Assembly: GCA_946411565.1 (NCBI GenBank)
Contig: CAMKEM010000004.1
Coordinates: 39,617 to 103,616, forward strand
DNA from: an uncultured Prevotellaceae bacterium
GTDB lineage: Bacteria > Bacteroidota > Bacteroidia > Bacteroidales > Bacteroidaceae
Reading direction: 5' to 3'
Length of the DNA stretch: 64,000 bases
In this document: in pieces, positions 8,675-18,071 of the stretch
How positions within the stretch are numbered: the first letter of the stretch is position 1
How the letters are laid out: each line of letters opens with the position of its first letter
Position numbers and translations under genes: made by a program
The notes under the pieces: model-generated
Seen by the model: the letters and a program-made list of their open reading frames with translations, nothing else
Database searches by the model: none
What the model was told of the DNA's origin: nothing

Positions 8675-10477
8675 ATGAATATCGCAATAACCGGACTGGG
8701 GATTATCTGTGCTATAGGTAATGATTGCCAGCAGGTTCTTGACTCTCTTGTAAACAAGAAAACAGGTGTTGGTATGATGAGATATCTTCAGTCATGCCAT
8801 AAGGAACTTCCTGTTGGTGAGGTCAAGCTGTCGAATGATGAATTGAAGACGTTGCTTGGCTTGCCTGTAGAGAGCCTATATAGCAGAACAACCTTGCTCG
8901 GTGCTGTTGCGGTAAAACAGGCAATGGCTGATGCTGGATTGTCAGCCGATATGCTTGAAGGAAAGAAAGTCGTATTTATTTCTGGCACTACGGTTGGTGG
9001 TATGGATGTAACGGAGAAAATTCTTACAAATATGCGAGATGCTCTTCAAACGCCTTACACCCAACAGCCATCACCAGTTGACTATGTCAAACGCCATGAC
9101 TGTGGAAGTACCACGAATGAGATAGCTCAGATTTGCGGGCTTGATTGTGAGGTTTGTACTATATCAACGGCTTGCTCATCTGCTATTAACTCGATAATGG
9201 TTGGTAGTGAGATGCTTCGTAGTGGTGAGGCTGATATTGTTATTGCTGGCGGTTCTGAGGCTTTGAGTAAGTTCCATCTCAATGGCTTTAATACGCTTCA
9301 TATACTTGATACGGAAGTATGTCGTCCGTTTGATGCTACTCGTGTTGGTCTTAATCTTGGTGAAGGTGCAGCTTTCGTGCTTCTTCAGAAGGATAAAGCC
9401 AATGGCAAAGCGTATGTAGGAGGATATGGAAACAAATGTGATGCTTTTCATCAGACTGCTTCTTCTGATGATGGTGAAGGTGCTTATCTTGCAATGTTTG
9501 AGGCGTTGGAATCTTCAGGCGTTGATAAATCACAGATAGACTATATCAACGCACATGGAACGGGAACTCCGAACAATGATCCAAGTGAGAGCGTTGCATT
9601 GAAGCGTATCTTCGGTGATAATATTCCTTTGGTTTCAAGTACGAAAGGATTTACTGGTCATACAACATCAGCTTCTGGCAGTATTGAGACGGTGATATGT
9701 GTTCTTGCAATGCAGAATAACTTTGTGCCTGTCAGTTATGGATTCAGTCAGGAAGATGAGGCCTGCATTCATCCATTTATTGGTGATGACAAGCAGCATA
9801 GAATGGATTATGTAATCTGTAATTCATTTGGTTTTGGAGGCAATGACAGTTCGCTATTGCTGATGAAGAAAGAGCAGCCTCTCCCCCCGCCCTCTCCCGT
9901 AGAGAGGGAGCCGGAATGCCCAAGTCTCCCTATGCAGGGAGATTTAGAAGGGCTTATCGTTGCAGATATCACGATAGATTCTATGGAACAGCTTGCGGAC
10001 TACAAGGAATACATATCTCCGAAAGAAGGTCGTAGAATGGGTAAGCTTATGAAGGCTGCAACGTTGACATCTCTTATGGCTCTTCGTGAAGCTGGTGTAG
10101 AATGCCCTGATGCGATAATCACAGCTACAGCAAATGGCATGCTTGAGACAAGTGAGAAGTTCCTTGTTGACATGGTGGATAATGGTGAGGAAACTCTGAG
10201 TCCGACTCTTTTCATGCAGAGTACGCATAACACAATAGGAAGTGCAATAGCAATACGTACTCAGTGTCATGGATATAATATTACATACACTCAGGGTAAG
10301 GACTCGATGAAATGGGCACTTCGTGATGCAGAGCGCCTGATAAGAATGGGTAAAGCAAAGACTGTTCTTGTGGGATGCCATGATGAGGCATCTCCATTGT
10401 TCCAGAGTTTTTATGAATACCTTAATCTATCTATTCCACATATATATTCACGTAGTGTGGTTTTGAAAGCTAAGTAA
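8675..10477 (+). CDS. Ketosynthase fused to a chain-length-factor-like domain through a repeat-encoded linker
   Basis: Residues 1-395 are a ketosynthase with an intact triad: Cys167 (ISTACSSA), His294 (NAHGTGTPNND) and His329 (STKGFTGHTTSASG). Residues about 426-600 resemble the Ketoacyl-synt_2 family (ApeC-type chain-length factor): MALREAGVECPDAI, FMQSTHNTIGSAIA, KTVLVGCHDE. In other aryl-polyene clusters these are two proteins forming a KS-CLF heterodimer. Here they are one chain, and the linker (residues about 400-425, QPLPPPSPVEREPECPSLPM) is a translated GC-rich repeat. The next gene begins two bases after the stop. The function would be extension and length control of the polyene. Confidence 0.87.
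   Translation: MNIAITGLGIICAIGNDCQQVLDSLVNKKTGVGMMRYLQSCHKELPVGEVKLSNDELKTLLGLPVESLYSRTTLLGAVAVKQAMADAGLSADMLEGKKVVFISGTTVGGMDVTEKILTNMRDALQTPYTQQPSPVDYVKRHDCGSTTNEIAQICGLDCEVCTISTACSSAINSIMVGSEMLRSGEADIVIAGGSEALSKFHLNGFNTLHILDTEVCRPFDATRVGLNLGEGAAFVLLQKDKANGKAYVGGYGNKCDAFHQTASSDDGEGAYLAMFEALESSGVDKSQIDYINAHGTGTPNNDPSESVALKRIFGDNIPLVSSTKGFTGHTTSASGSIETVICVLAMQNNFVPVSYGFSQEDEACIHPFIGDDKQHRMDYVICNSFGFGGNDSSLLLMKKEQPLPPPSPVEREPECPSLPMQGDLEGLIVADITIDSMEQLADYKEYISPKEGRRMGKLMKAATLTSLMALREAGVECPDAIITATANGMLETSEKFLVDMVDNGEETLSPTLFMQSTHNTIGSAIAIRTQCHGYNITYTQGKDSMKWALRDAERLIRMGKAKTVLVGCHDEASPLFQSFYEYLNLSIPHIYSRSVVLKAK
9877..9941. repeat. GC-rich repeat (family A) forming the KS-CLF linker
   Basis: 'gcctctccccccgccc' with 'tctcccgtagagagggag' at 9877-9914, then a second small palindrome 'ctccctatgcagggag' at 9926-9941. 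It is read in frame as a Pro/Glu-rich linker exactly between two domains. Confidence 0.88.
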
Positions 10478-10479
10478 AG

Positions 10480-10836
10480 ATGTGGTTGAAGTTATTGCCA
10501 TTGGCATTGGTACAGAGTGCGTTGCTTGCCATAGGTCAGGTGTTTCTGAAATTTGGTTTACAGCGTATGGTTAGTTTCGGTTGGAACTGGACTTTTTTCA
10601 AGTCTGCCTTGCTAAACTGGCAATTTGCCATGAGTGGCATAACGATAGGAGCAGCCAGTCTTTTGTGGATGTATATTATCAGACAGTTTCCGTTAAGTCT
10701 TGCCTATCCAATGGGTTCTTTGAGCTATGTTTTTACAATGCTATGTGCTATAATATTCTTTCATGAGAATGTAGATATAGTGAAATGGATAGGTTTGTTT
10801 TTAATAATAACAGGTTGTATATTACTGACAAAATGA
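10480..10836 (+). CDS. Small DMT/EamA-like transporter, four TM
   Basis: A 118-residue protein with four hydrophobic segments: LALVQSALLAIGQVFLKFGL, the segment around MSGITIGAASLLWMYII, SLAYPMGSLSYVFTMLCAIIF and IVKWIGLFLIITGCILL. It resembles small multidrug-resistance/ArnF-like subunits of the drug/metabolite transporter superfamily and is predicted in the inner membrane. It may flip a lipid-linked intermediate. The stop overlaps the LolA-like start as ATGA, so the two are translationally coupled. Confidence 0.8.
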   Translation: MWLKLLPLALVQSALLAIGQVFLKFGLQRMVSFGWNWTFFKSALLNWQFAMSGITIGAASLLWMYIIRQFPLSLAYPMGSLSYVFTMLCAIIFFHENVDIVKWIGLFLIITGCILLTK

Positions 10837-11444
10837 AGAGATATCTTATTATATTAATGATGAGCGTGGTATCACTTGTTGTTCCTGCTCAGAATAATCA
10901 GAAGATAATAGACCATATTAATCAGGTTGCACATTCGTTAAAGAGTATGCAGGCAGATTTTGTCCAGACAAAGACGATGAAGATGTTGGGTGATAAGATG
11001 GTGTCAAACGGTAAGATGTATTATCAGCAGAATGACAAATTGCATTGGGAATATACAACACCATATAGTTATACCTTCATCCTCAATGGAGACAAGGTTC
11101 TTCTGAAGAAGGGAACACGTAAGGATGTTATTGATGTAAATAAGAATAAGGTGTTCAAGGAAATCGCTCGCATAATGATGAGCAGTATGGTTGGCACCTG
11201 CCTGACAGAGAAGAAGGACTTCAGCGTTTCTGTTGCAGAGACGGATCAGACATATACAGCTACACTCATTCCTCAGAAAAAGGAGATGAAACAGATGTAC
11301 ACAAAGATTGTACTTACTTTCACGAAGAAGACATCTATGATATCTCGTGTAGTGATGTATGAGAAGAATGGGGACAATACAGAGATTGTGTTGAAGAATG
11401 TGGTGACAAACAAGGCAATAAGTTCTTCATACTTTGCTATCTAA
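10833..11444 (+). CDS. LolA-like periplasmic lipid carrier
   Basis: A 203-residue protein with signal peptide MKRYLIILMMSVVSLVVPAQ followed by a LolA/LolB-type half-barrel. Diagnostic stretches are SLKSMQADFVQTKTMKML and NGKMYYQQNDKLHWEYTTPY. The ATG at 10833 is chosen because it starts the signal peptide and overlaps the previous stop (ATGA). In aryl-polyene clusters a LolA paralogue is thought to shuttle the lipidated pigment across the periplasm, consistent with the MMPL exporter at 19155. It is separate from housekeeping LolA by context. Confidence 0.88.
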   Translation: MKRYLIILMMSVVSLVVPAQNNQKIIDHINQVAHSLKSMQADFVQTKTMKMLGDKMVSNGKMYYQQNDKLHWEYTTPYSYTFILNGDKVLLKKGTRKDVIDVNKNKVFKEIARIMMSSMVGTCLTEKKDFSVSVAETDQTYTATLIPQKKEMKQMYTKIVLTFTKKTSMISRVVMYEKNGDNTEIVLKNVVTNKAISSSYFAI

Positions 11445-11874
11445 GAGATTCTTCATAATTGCCATCATCTCCTTCAGCTTTCTGTTTGCGGAAGCTCAGT
11501 CATTACCTTCGGATGAAGGAGAAAGAGCACGTTATAGTGTGCAGATAGATGTAAAGAAGGCATATATAAGTGGAATATGTGGAATGTTGTTTGAGAATGG
11601 CAAACTTAAGGCCAGTGTGGTTAATGAATTTGGATTATCTGCCATGGATTTCGAGTATGATTCTCGGAAAGATAAGGTGAAGATCATCAATATCATAAAG
11701 AAACTAGATCACTGGTACATTAAACGTGTTTTGAAACGTGACCTTCGTATTTTGCTTCACAACTTAGAGCAAGGTATTTACAAGCATGAGAATGCAAAGT
11801 ACGAAATAACATATACTTTTCAGCCTTTACAACCAATAACCGAAGAGGCAACTGATAATGGAAATACAAACTAA
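11434..11874 (+). CDS. Secreted partner of the LolA-like protein, TTG start
   Basis: A 146-residue protein with a signal peptide (SKRFFIIAIISFSFLFAEAQ). The only suitable start is TTG at 11434, inside the end of the LolA-like gene, so translation is probably coupled. The mature part (YISGICGMLFENGKLKASVVNEFGL..., then DHWYIKRVLKRDLRILLH) looks like a LolB/DUF3261-type outer-membrane acceptor, but no lipobox Cys is present and the family is my impression only. Position after a LolA-like gene supports a role in delivering the pigment lipid. It overlaps the next gene by 17 bases. Confidence 0.72.
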   Translation: MLSKRFFIIAIISFSFLFAEAQSLPSDEGERARYSVQIDVKKAYISGICGMLFENGKLKASVVNEFGLSAMDFEYDSRKDKVKIINIIKKLDHWYIKRVLKRDLRILLHNLEQGIYKHENAKYEITYTFQPLQPITEEATDNGNTN

Positions 11875-12253
11875 AGTGCTCCCACTTGGGGAAACGGGAG
11901 GCTTATATAGCATAATTAGTAAGGAAATAACGGGTGATGGAGGAGTTTTCCGCCTTCGTTTAAATCCGGAATGTATTATATATAAGGCTCATTTTCCTGA
12001 ACAGCCTATTACCCCTGGTGTTTGCATTACCCAGATAGCAGTAGAACTTGCTGAGATAATTGTGGGACATAGTCTTCAGATGATAGGAATTAAGAATGTG
12101 AAGTTCCTATCAATTCTTACTCCTGCTACTCAGACGGAGGTAACATATAACATTACGATTAAGAGTTCAGACGATAAAGAAACCCGTATTCAAGCTGTGG
12201 CACAGTCGGATGATGTGGTCTATGCGAAAATGTCGCTTATATGCAAGAGATAA
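11858..12253 (+). CDS. Hot-dog 3-hydroxyacyl-ACP dehydratase (ApeI/FabZ-like)
   Basis: A 131-residue hot-dog protein. YKAHFPEQPITPGVCITQIAVELAE is the FabZ/FabA-type helix motif with a His that fits the active-site position. With the dehydratase at 5625 it would give the double bonds of the polyene. It overlaps both flanking genes (17 and 13 bases), typical of this tightly packed operon. Confidence 0.87.
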   Translation: MEIQTKVLPLGETGGLYSIISKEITGDGGVFRLRLNPECIIYKAHFPEQPITPGVCITQIAVELAEIIVGHSLQMIGIKNVKFLSILTPATQTEVTYNITIKSSDDKETRIQAVAQSDDVVYAKMSLICKR

Positions 12254-13752
12254 TAAGTACATTGTCTTCGCGTGAGCGCCTTCATCGTCGTGGTATCTGT
12301 GTGATTGTTCCCACTTTCAACAACGAGACAACTATTCGTGATGTTGTTGAAAGATGTAAGGAACAATCGGATGATATTATCGTAGTAAATGATGGATGTA
12401 CGGATTCTACAGCCTCAATACTTGCTGCTATAGAAGGTGTTACAATAGTTACACTTTCGTCTAATAGCGGCAAGGGAACTGCCTTGAAAAAGGGCTTCCG
12501 CAAGGCTTTGGAAATGGGTTTCTCATACGCTATAACGCTTGATGCAGATGGGCAGCATTTTCCTGAGGATATTCCTTTGATGCTGAAGGCCAACATTGAG
12601 AATCCTGGTGCACTTATCGTTGGAGAGCGTAAAGATCTTAGGAATCAGGAGCGTTCTGGCGGTAGTAAGTTTGCAAATGCCTTCAGTAATTTCTGGTTCT
12701 TTGTTCAGACGTGGAAACGTCTTAAAGATACCCAGACAGGTTTCCGTCTATATCCTCTTCGTAAACTTCATGGACTCTCGCTTCTTACATCCCGATATGA
12801 AGCAGAATTGGAATTGCTCGTATTTGCTGCGTGGCATGGTGTAAAACTGGTATCACAACCGGTAAATGTGTATTATCCACCACGTGAGCAACGTGTATCG
12901 CATTTCAGGCCGGGGCTTGACTTTACCCGTATCTTCATTCTAAATACAATACTCTGCTTCCTCGCTTGCGTTTATGGACTTCCACTTTATATCTGGCGAG
13001 CATTAATGGTTATCTTCCGTACAACATACTCATTGCTTTTCTTTGTTGTATGTTCTATAGGATTGATGACTCCATTGGTTACGCTATATATAAAGATTGG
13101 TAAGATGACATTGGAGAAACGTGATAGTCTTCATGGCATACTGCAATGGATATCTAAGTTCATAATGGTATGGCATGGGATTCCGGGAGTGAAGTATAGG
13201 CCAAGAAATAATACTGATGAGTCTTTGGACGGCCCTTCTGTATTGATATGTAATCATCAATCACACCTTGACTTGATGACGCTTCTACCTTTGAAGAAGA
13301 AGATAGTTGTGCTAACTAATGACTGGGTATGGCGAAACCCTTTCTATGGATATGTGATAAGACAGGCAGAGTTCTATCCTGTATCTGCAGGTGTTGATAC
13401 TTTGATTCCGAAGTTAAAGAAACTTGTTGATAGGGGGTATAGTGTAGCAGTATATCCAGAGGGAACACGTTCTGAAGACTGTAGTATAGGCCGTTTCCAT
13501 CAGGGGGCGTTCTATATTGCGGAGCAACTGAATCTTGATATCGTACCGCTTATCCTTTATGGTGCTGGGAAAGTTCTTCCTAAGAAAGACAAGCATTTGC
13601 ATAAGGGTATTATAAGTTTGGACGTGGATAGACATTTCTCACCAGAAGAGGTTATCTCGCTTGGTACTCTTAAACAGCGTGCTTCATGGTTCAGGAAATA
13701 TTATAAGTCACGTTACGACGAGGTGAGTGATGAATATGAACAGTATGCGTAA
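12241..13752 (+). CDS. Glycosyltransferase family 2 fused to PlsC-type acyltransferase (ApeJ-like)
   Basis: A 503-residue bifunctional protein. Residues 18-230 are a GT2 domain: VIVPTFNNETTI, nucleotide-binding VVNDGCTDST, DAD at 101-103 in TLDADGQHFPED, and TGFRLYPL. About residues 235-290 are hydrophobic and probably membrane-embedded. Residues about 330-480 are a PlsC-like acyltransferase with NHQSHLD (His339) and YPEGTRSED near residue 406. The same fusion occurs in aryl-polyene clusters, where it is thought to build the glycolipid anchor. It overlaps both neighbours. Sugar and acyl donors are unknown. Confidence 0.88.
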   Translation: MQEIISTLSSRERLHRRGICVIVPTFNNETTIRDVVERCKEQSDDIIVVNDGCTDSTASILAAIEGVTIVTLSSNSGKGTALKKGFRKALEMGFSYAITLDADGQHFPEDIPLMLKANIENPGALIVGERKDLRNQERSGGSKFANAFSNFWFFVQTWKRLKDTQTGFRLYPLRKLHGLSLLTSRYEAELELLVFAAWHGVKLVSQPVNVYYPPREQRVSHFRPGLDFTRIFILNTILCFLACVYGLPLYIWRALMVIFRTTYSLLFFVVCSIGLMTPLVTLYIKIGKMTLEKRDSLHGILQWISKFIMVWHGIPGVKYRPRNNTDESLDGPSVLICNHQSHLDLMTLLPLKKKIVVLTNDWVWRNPFYGYVIRQAEFYPVSAGVDTLIPKLKKLVDRGYSVAVYPEGTRSEDCSIGRFHQGAFYIAEQLNLDIVPLILYGAGKVLPKKDKHLHKGIISLDVDRHFSPEEVISLGTLKQRASWFRKYYKSRYDEVSDEYEQYA

Positions 13753-15226
13753 GAAGGTTGCAATTATAGGCAGTGGACTTGGTGGTTTGTCGTGTGGATT
13801 TATTCTGCAACGCAATGGCTTTGACGTTACCATCTATGAGAAGAATGCTGTCTTGGGTGGCTGTCTGCAATGCTTTCGTCGTAAAGGGGCTGTGTTTGAG
13901 ACAGGTATGCACTTTATAGGTAGTGCTGCTCCTGGACAGACAATGGATAAGATGATGCAGTATCTGGGACTCGCACCGGATGTTCATCTCAGCCAGCTTA
14001 ATCCTTTGGCATACGACACGGTTTCTTTGGGAGGTCAGAGATTTGAGTTTCCAAACGGAAAAGAACAGTTCATAGAGAAGATGTCATCGTATTTTCCTCA
14101 TGAGAAGGACGCAATAGTGCGTTATTATGACATCGTAAACAAGATTGCTTCTGCTTCCACTCTTCATTCTCTTACCAGCGAGAATCGTGATGTGGCTATT
14201 GATACAGAGTATCAGCAGCGTAGCATGAATGATGTGATGGAAGAGCTTTTCCATGACACCTTGCTAAAGAATGTCCTTGTTGGTAATTTGCCTCTCTATT
14301 CGGCTGAACTGAATAAAACACCATTCTCTCAACATGCGTTCATCATGGATTTCTACAACCAGAGTGCCTTTCGTGTAGAAGGGGGAAGTGATGCTATCGC
14401 AAAGTCACTCGTGAAGTCAATAGAACGTATGGGAGGACAGGTAATAACTTCTGCAAAGGTTCAGAGAATAGTATGTGATTCGACACACGCCATAGGTGTG
14501 GAGACAATAGATGAACAATTGCATACAGCAGACTATGTTATCAGTACCGTTCATCCTGCCCGTACTGTTGAGATGCTTGAAGATACCAATCTTATTCGTC
14601 CTGCTTTCCGTTCACGTATCAAGTCATTGCCTCAGACTGCCGGCTGTTTTGCTGTATATGTCAAGTTCAAGGATGATGTGATGCCTTATATGAATACTAA
14701 TTATTATGGGTATCGTGGAGACACTCCTTGGAATTGTGAACACTATACAGTTTCGGATTGGCCAAAAGGTTTCCTCTATATGCACATGTGCCATGAGGAT
14801 AAGGCTCAATGGGCAAAGAGTGGTGTTATCCTGTCATATATGAATATGGAAGAAGTTGCACCATGGGTAGGTACTCATGTAGGAAAGCGTGGTGAGGATT
14901 ACGAGGCTTTTAAGACACAACATGCTGAGCGTCTTCTTGATGAGGTAGAGACTCATTTTCCAGGACTTAGGGCAGCGATAGATTGCTATTACACATCTAC
15001 TCCTCTTACATATATTGACTATACAGGTACAGAGGGAGGTTCTATGTATGGTGTGGCAAAAGATATTACAATGGGTGCAGCAGGCAGGGTTCCTTATAGG
15101 ACAAAGATCCCGAATGTATTGCTTGCAGGTCAGAATGTCAATTCTCATGGAATGTTAGGGGTATTGGTAGGAACTATTGTGACGTGTTCAGAACTAGTTC
15201 CAAATTTGCAACTTAGAATCAATTAA
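13730..15226 (+). CDS. Phytoene-desaturase-like FAD oxidoreductase 1
   Basis: A flavoprotein of about 498 residues (COG1233/CrtI type). The N-terminal dinucleotide fold is KVAIIGSGLGGLSCGF with the acidic VTIYEKN, and the C-terminal FAD motif is LLAGQNVNSHGMLGVLVG. It could desaturate or isomerise the polyene, or oxidise a ring precursor; flexirubin-type clusters carry comparable genes. GTG at 13727 and ATGs at 13730, 13736 and 13745 are possible starts, all overlapping the previous gene. A close paralogue follows at 15276. Confidence 0.85.
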   Translation: MNMNSMRKKVAIIGSGLGGLSCGFILQRNGFDVTIYEKNAVLGGCLQCFRRKGAVFETGMHFIGSAAPGQTMDKMMQYLGLAPDVHLSQLNPLAYDTVSLGGQRFEFPNGKEQFIEKMSSYFPHEKDAIVRYYDIVNKIASASTLHSLTSENRDVAIDTEYQQRSMNDVMEELFHDTLLKNVLVGNLPLYSAELNKTPFSQHAFIMDFYNQSAFRVEGGSDAIAKSLVKSIERMGGQVITSAKVQRIVCDSTHAIGVETIDEQLHTADYVISTVHPARTVEMLEDTNLIRPAFRSRIKSLPQTAGCFAVYVKFKDDVMPYMNTNYYGYRGDTPWNCEHYTVSDWPKGFLYMHMCHEDKAQWAKSGVILSYMNMEEVAPWVGTHVGKRGEDYEAFKTQHAERLLDEVETHFPGLRAAIDCYYTSTPLTYIDYTGTEGGSMYGVAKDITMGAAGRVPYRTKIPNVLLAGQNVNSHGMLGVLVGTIVTCSELVPNLQLRIN

Positions 15227-15275
15227 TAATTACGAACTACTAATTTATTATTAGGGTTTTGTGATTAAACAAGAA

Positions 15276-16781
15276 ATGAATAAAACAGCGGTAATTATTG
15301 GCGGTGGTCTTGGCGGTTTGTTTACAGCTGCCATCCTTTCCAAAGAAGGGATAAAGGTCACTGTACTTGAGAAGAATCTCAATCTCGGCGGAGGATTGCA
15401 GAGCTTCAAAAGATTTGGTGAGGTTTATGATGCTGGTATGCATATCCTTAGTGGTATGCACAAGGGGGGAAGTATCCGTAAGATATGCAATTATCTTGGT
15501 TTGACGGATAAAATGCATATTCGTCCTGTGGATGATGATTGCATAGACGAACTTCATTTTGTTGAAGATGGCTCTACATATCGCATAGGGAAGGGGAGAG
15601 AAGGATTTATTGATTCTTTGGTTAAACATTTTCCAGATCAGCGAGAGGCATTGACTAAATATGTTGATGCGATGTATGCCTTGCTTGATGAAATGGATAT
15701 GTTTCATCTTCGTCCGTTGAAGACAAATCTCTTTATGCATTCTGCCGATTTCCTCATCTCTACTGGCGATTTTATTGCCAAGTATATCAAGGATGAGAAG
15801 CTTCGCTCTGTGCTTGCATATATGAATCCACTCTATGGTGGTGAGAAGGACAAGACTCCGGCCTATATACATTCCATCATCAATGTATTGTATATCAATG
15901 GCGGTAACAGATTTGAAGGGGGATGTGATCTCTTTGTCAATGAGCTTCGTAAGTTGATTGAAGATAATGGTGGAAAAGTCATTGTAAATGATGGAGTTGT
16001 TAGTGTTTCTTCTGAAGATAAGTTGATTACTGGGGTTAAGACAAAGAGCGGTAAACAATTTACGGCTGATTATTATATCTCGGCTGTTCATCCTTGCACG
16101 TTTATTAAGTTGCTTGAGGATAAGAAAATCCTTTCAAAACCCTATCGTGAGAGACTTGAGACTATTCCTAATTCATACTCTGCATTTACCCTGTTTGTCA
16201 AGCTCAAGCCTAATAAGGTGAAATATTTCAACTATACGCGCTATTGCATGACGCGCTATGATGAAATTTGGAATATCGGCGTTACTGATGAGCAATGGCC
16301 AAGAGGGGTGATGTATATGACCACGCCTGAAATCAATCAGGGAGAGTATAGTACGAAGATGATAATCACCACTCCTATGTCATGGGATTTTGTCAAGAAG
16401 TGGGAAAACACCACTGTCGGGCATCGTGGTGAGGATTATAAGGCATGGAAACAGGAATGTGCTAAGAAATTGCTTGATCGCATAGAAAAGGTTCATCCTG
16501 GCTTTATTGATTGTGTAGAGGCAATAAATACAGCATCACCACTTACCATACGTGATTATTTCGGAATAAAAGAAGGATCAATGTACGGTTTTATGAGTGA
16601 CTGCAACAATATAGTTTTGTCACAGGTTCCTGTAGTTACTAAGGTCAAGAATCTGTATCTGACAGGTCAGAACAATAACCTTCATGGGTTCTGTGGAGTG
16701 CCACTTACGGCTATCAACACCTGTGAGGCGATATTTGGCCTGAACTATATCATTAATAAGATTAACGCTGCTAATCCTTAG
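15276..16781 (+). CDS. Phytoene-desaturase-like FAD oxidoreductase 2
   Basis: A flavoprotein of about 501 residues, paralogous to its neighbour: TAVIIGGGLGGLFTAAI, VTVLEKNLNLGGGLQSFKR, NGGNRFEGGCDLFVNELR, and C-terminal YLTGQNNNLHGFCGVPL. ATG 15276 is chosen; a GTG at 15261 would add five residues. Two tandem COG1233 genes suggest successive desaturation or an isomerase/desaturase pair, but the substrate is not shown by sequence. Confidence 0.85.
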   Translation: MNKTAVIIGGGLGGLFTAAILSKEGIKVTVLEKNLNLGGGLQSFKRFGEVYDAGMHILSGMHKGGSIRKICNYLGLTDKMHIRPVDDDCIDELHFVEDGSTYRIGKGREGFIDSLVKHFPDQREALTKYVDAMYALLDEMDMFHLRPLKTNLFMHSADFLISTGDFIAKYIKDEKLRSVLAYMNPLYGGEKDKTPAYIHSIINVLYINGGNRFEGGCDLFVNELRKLIEDNGGKVIVNDGVVSVSSEDKLITGVKTKSGKQFTADYYISAVHPCTFIKLLEDKKILSKPYRERLETIPNSYSAFTLFVKLKPNKVKYFNYTRYCMTRYDEIWNIGVTDEQWPRGVMYMTTPEINQGEYSTKMIITTPMSWDFVKKWENTTVGHRGEDYKAWKQECAKKLLDRIEKVHPGFIDCVEAINTASPLTIRDYFGIKEGSMYGFMSDCNNIVLSQVPVVTKVKNLYLTGQNNNLHGFCGVPLTAINTCEAIFGLNYIINKINAANP

Positions 16782-16831
16782 AAATTGGTGTTGGATGTTG
16801 GGCCTAACACCTACCACCAAAAGAAACAGAT

Positions 16832-18064
16832 ATGTTAGATAGCGAAAAAAACAATATAAACAACTCCCCCTTGGGGGATGGGGGAGCTTTTGAGGAGATA
16901 CGTCCCTATACGGACGATGAGATTCCTGCAGCAATGGATCGAATTGCGGGTAGCACGTCGTTTCCTTTGCTAGCATCGTATGTATTCCCTGATAGGAATT
17001 TAGACGATGTTCGTAAGGAAGTACGTTCATATAAGACCATTCATGATTTCCAGATGGGCATCATGTATTGGGCTAATCGTAAGATTATTAAGGACAGTAC
17101 AGCCTCATTTACTTGTGGTGGAATGGAGAATATAGGTTCCTCAACTCTAAACTCTAAACCTTCAACACTAAACTCTAACACCCACCACCCATCACCCAAT
17201 GCTCATCTCTATGTCTCCAACCATCGTGATATAATGCTTGATGCAGCTCTGTTCCAGAATGTCCTTGTTGATAATGGGCATGACACTACGGAGATTACCT
17301 TTGGTGCAAATCTCATGCAGGGACAGATTGTAATCGACATTGGCAAGTCAAACAAGATGTTCAAAGTGGCTCGTCCAGGTGGTAGTGTCAGGGAATTCTA
17401 CAAGTCATCCCTTCTCCTTTCTGAATACATACGTTATGTCATCACAGAGAAACATCATTCTGTGTGGATAGCACAGCGTAATGGACGTACAAAGGATGGA
17501 AAAGACCGCACAGATCAAGGCATTATAAAGATGCTGTGCATGAGTAATTCGGATGATAAGGTTAAGGCTATTGCGGATCTGAATATAGTGCCAGTTTCTG
17601 TTTCCTACGAATGGGAATCTTGTGATATCCTAAAGACTGTAGAGCTTTATGAACGTCAGTTCGGACCTTATATCAAGAAACCTGGTGAGGACTTGAATAG
17701 TATCCTGACAGGCATTACTCAGTACAAGGGCAATGTGCATTTTGAAGTTTGTAAGCCTTTGAGTTTTGAAGAACTCAACGAATTCTCTGATCTCACTTCT
17801 GTTGATTTTCATAAAGCTGTTGCTAACTTGCTTGACCAGCGTATCTGCTCTTCATATCATCTGTATCCGAACAATTACATAGCGCATGACATTCTCTATG
17901 GCAACAAGAAGTATGCGGATATGTATTCCTCTGAAGAAAAGGAGGCTTTCATGCACAGAATGAATAAGCTCTTGAAATACGAGGAAGAGTGTGATATGGA
18001 TAAGCTATGCGAGATATTCCTTGGTATATATGCCAATCCTGTGGATTCAAAAGCTAAATGCTAA
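16832..18064 (+). CDS. Glycerol-3-phosphate-type acyltransferase with two repeat inserts
   Basis: A 410-residue soluble or peripheral acyltransferase of the PlsB/PlsC superfamily. The catalytic region is YVSNHRDIMLDAALF (His131) and the substrate block IAQRNGRTKDGKDRTDQG. Two segments do not belong to the family. Residues 10-20 (INNSPLGDGGA) are a translated GC-rich repeat. Residues about 102-125 (Ser/Thr/Asn/His/Pro-rich) are a translated word repeat placed just before the catalytic motif. The frame is intact. It probably acylates glycerol-phosphate or the pigment lipid; inference from the cluster. Confidence 0.82.
   Translation: MLDSEKNNINNSPLGDGGAFEEIRPYTDDEIPAAMDRIAGSTSFPLLASYVFPDRNLDDVRKEVRSYKTIHDFQMGIMYWANRKIIKDSTASFTCGGMENIGSSTLNSKPSTLNSNTHHPSPNAHLYVSNHRDIMLDAALFQNVLVDNGHDTTEITFGANLMQGQIVIDIGKSNKMFKVARPGGSVREFYKSSLLLSEYIRYVITEKHHSVWIAQRNGRTKDGKDRTDQGIIKMLCMSNSDDKVKAIADLNIVPVSVSYEWESCDILKTVELYERQFGPYIKKPGEDLNSILTGITQYKGNVHFEVCKPLSFEELNEFSDLTSVDFHKAVANLLDQRICSSYHLYPNNYIAHDILYGNKKYADMYSSEEKEAFMHRMNKLLKYEEECDMDKLCEIFLGIYANPVDSKAKC
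16862..16887. repeat. GC-rich repeat (family C) in the acyltransferase N-terminus
   Basis: Core 'ctcccccttggggga' followed by 'tgggggagc'. It is preceded by ATAGCGAAAAAA (16839-16850), a word also found just before the copy at 19186. Confidence 0.85.
17137..17206. repeat. Word repeat in frame inside the acyltransferase gene
   Basis: Repeated 'aactctaaact' variants followed by 'cacccaccacccatcaccc'. It is read in frame directly upstream of the NHRD catalytic motif. Confidence 0.75.
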
Positions 18065-18071
18065 AAGTCTA

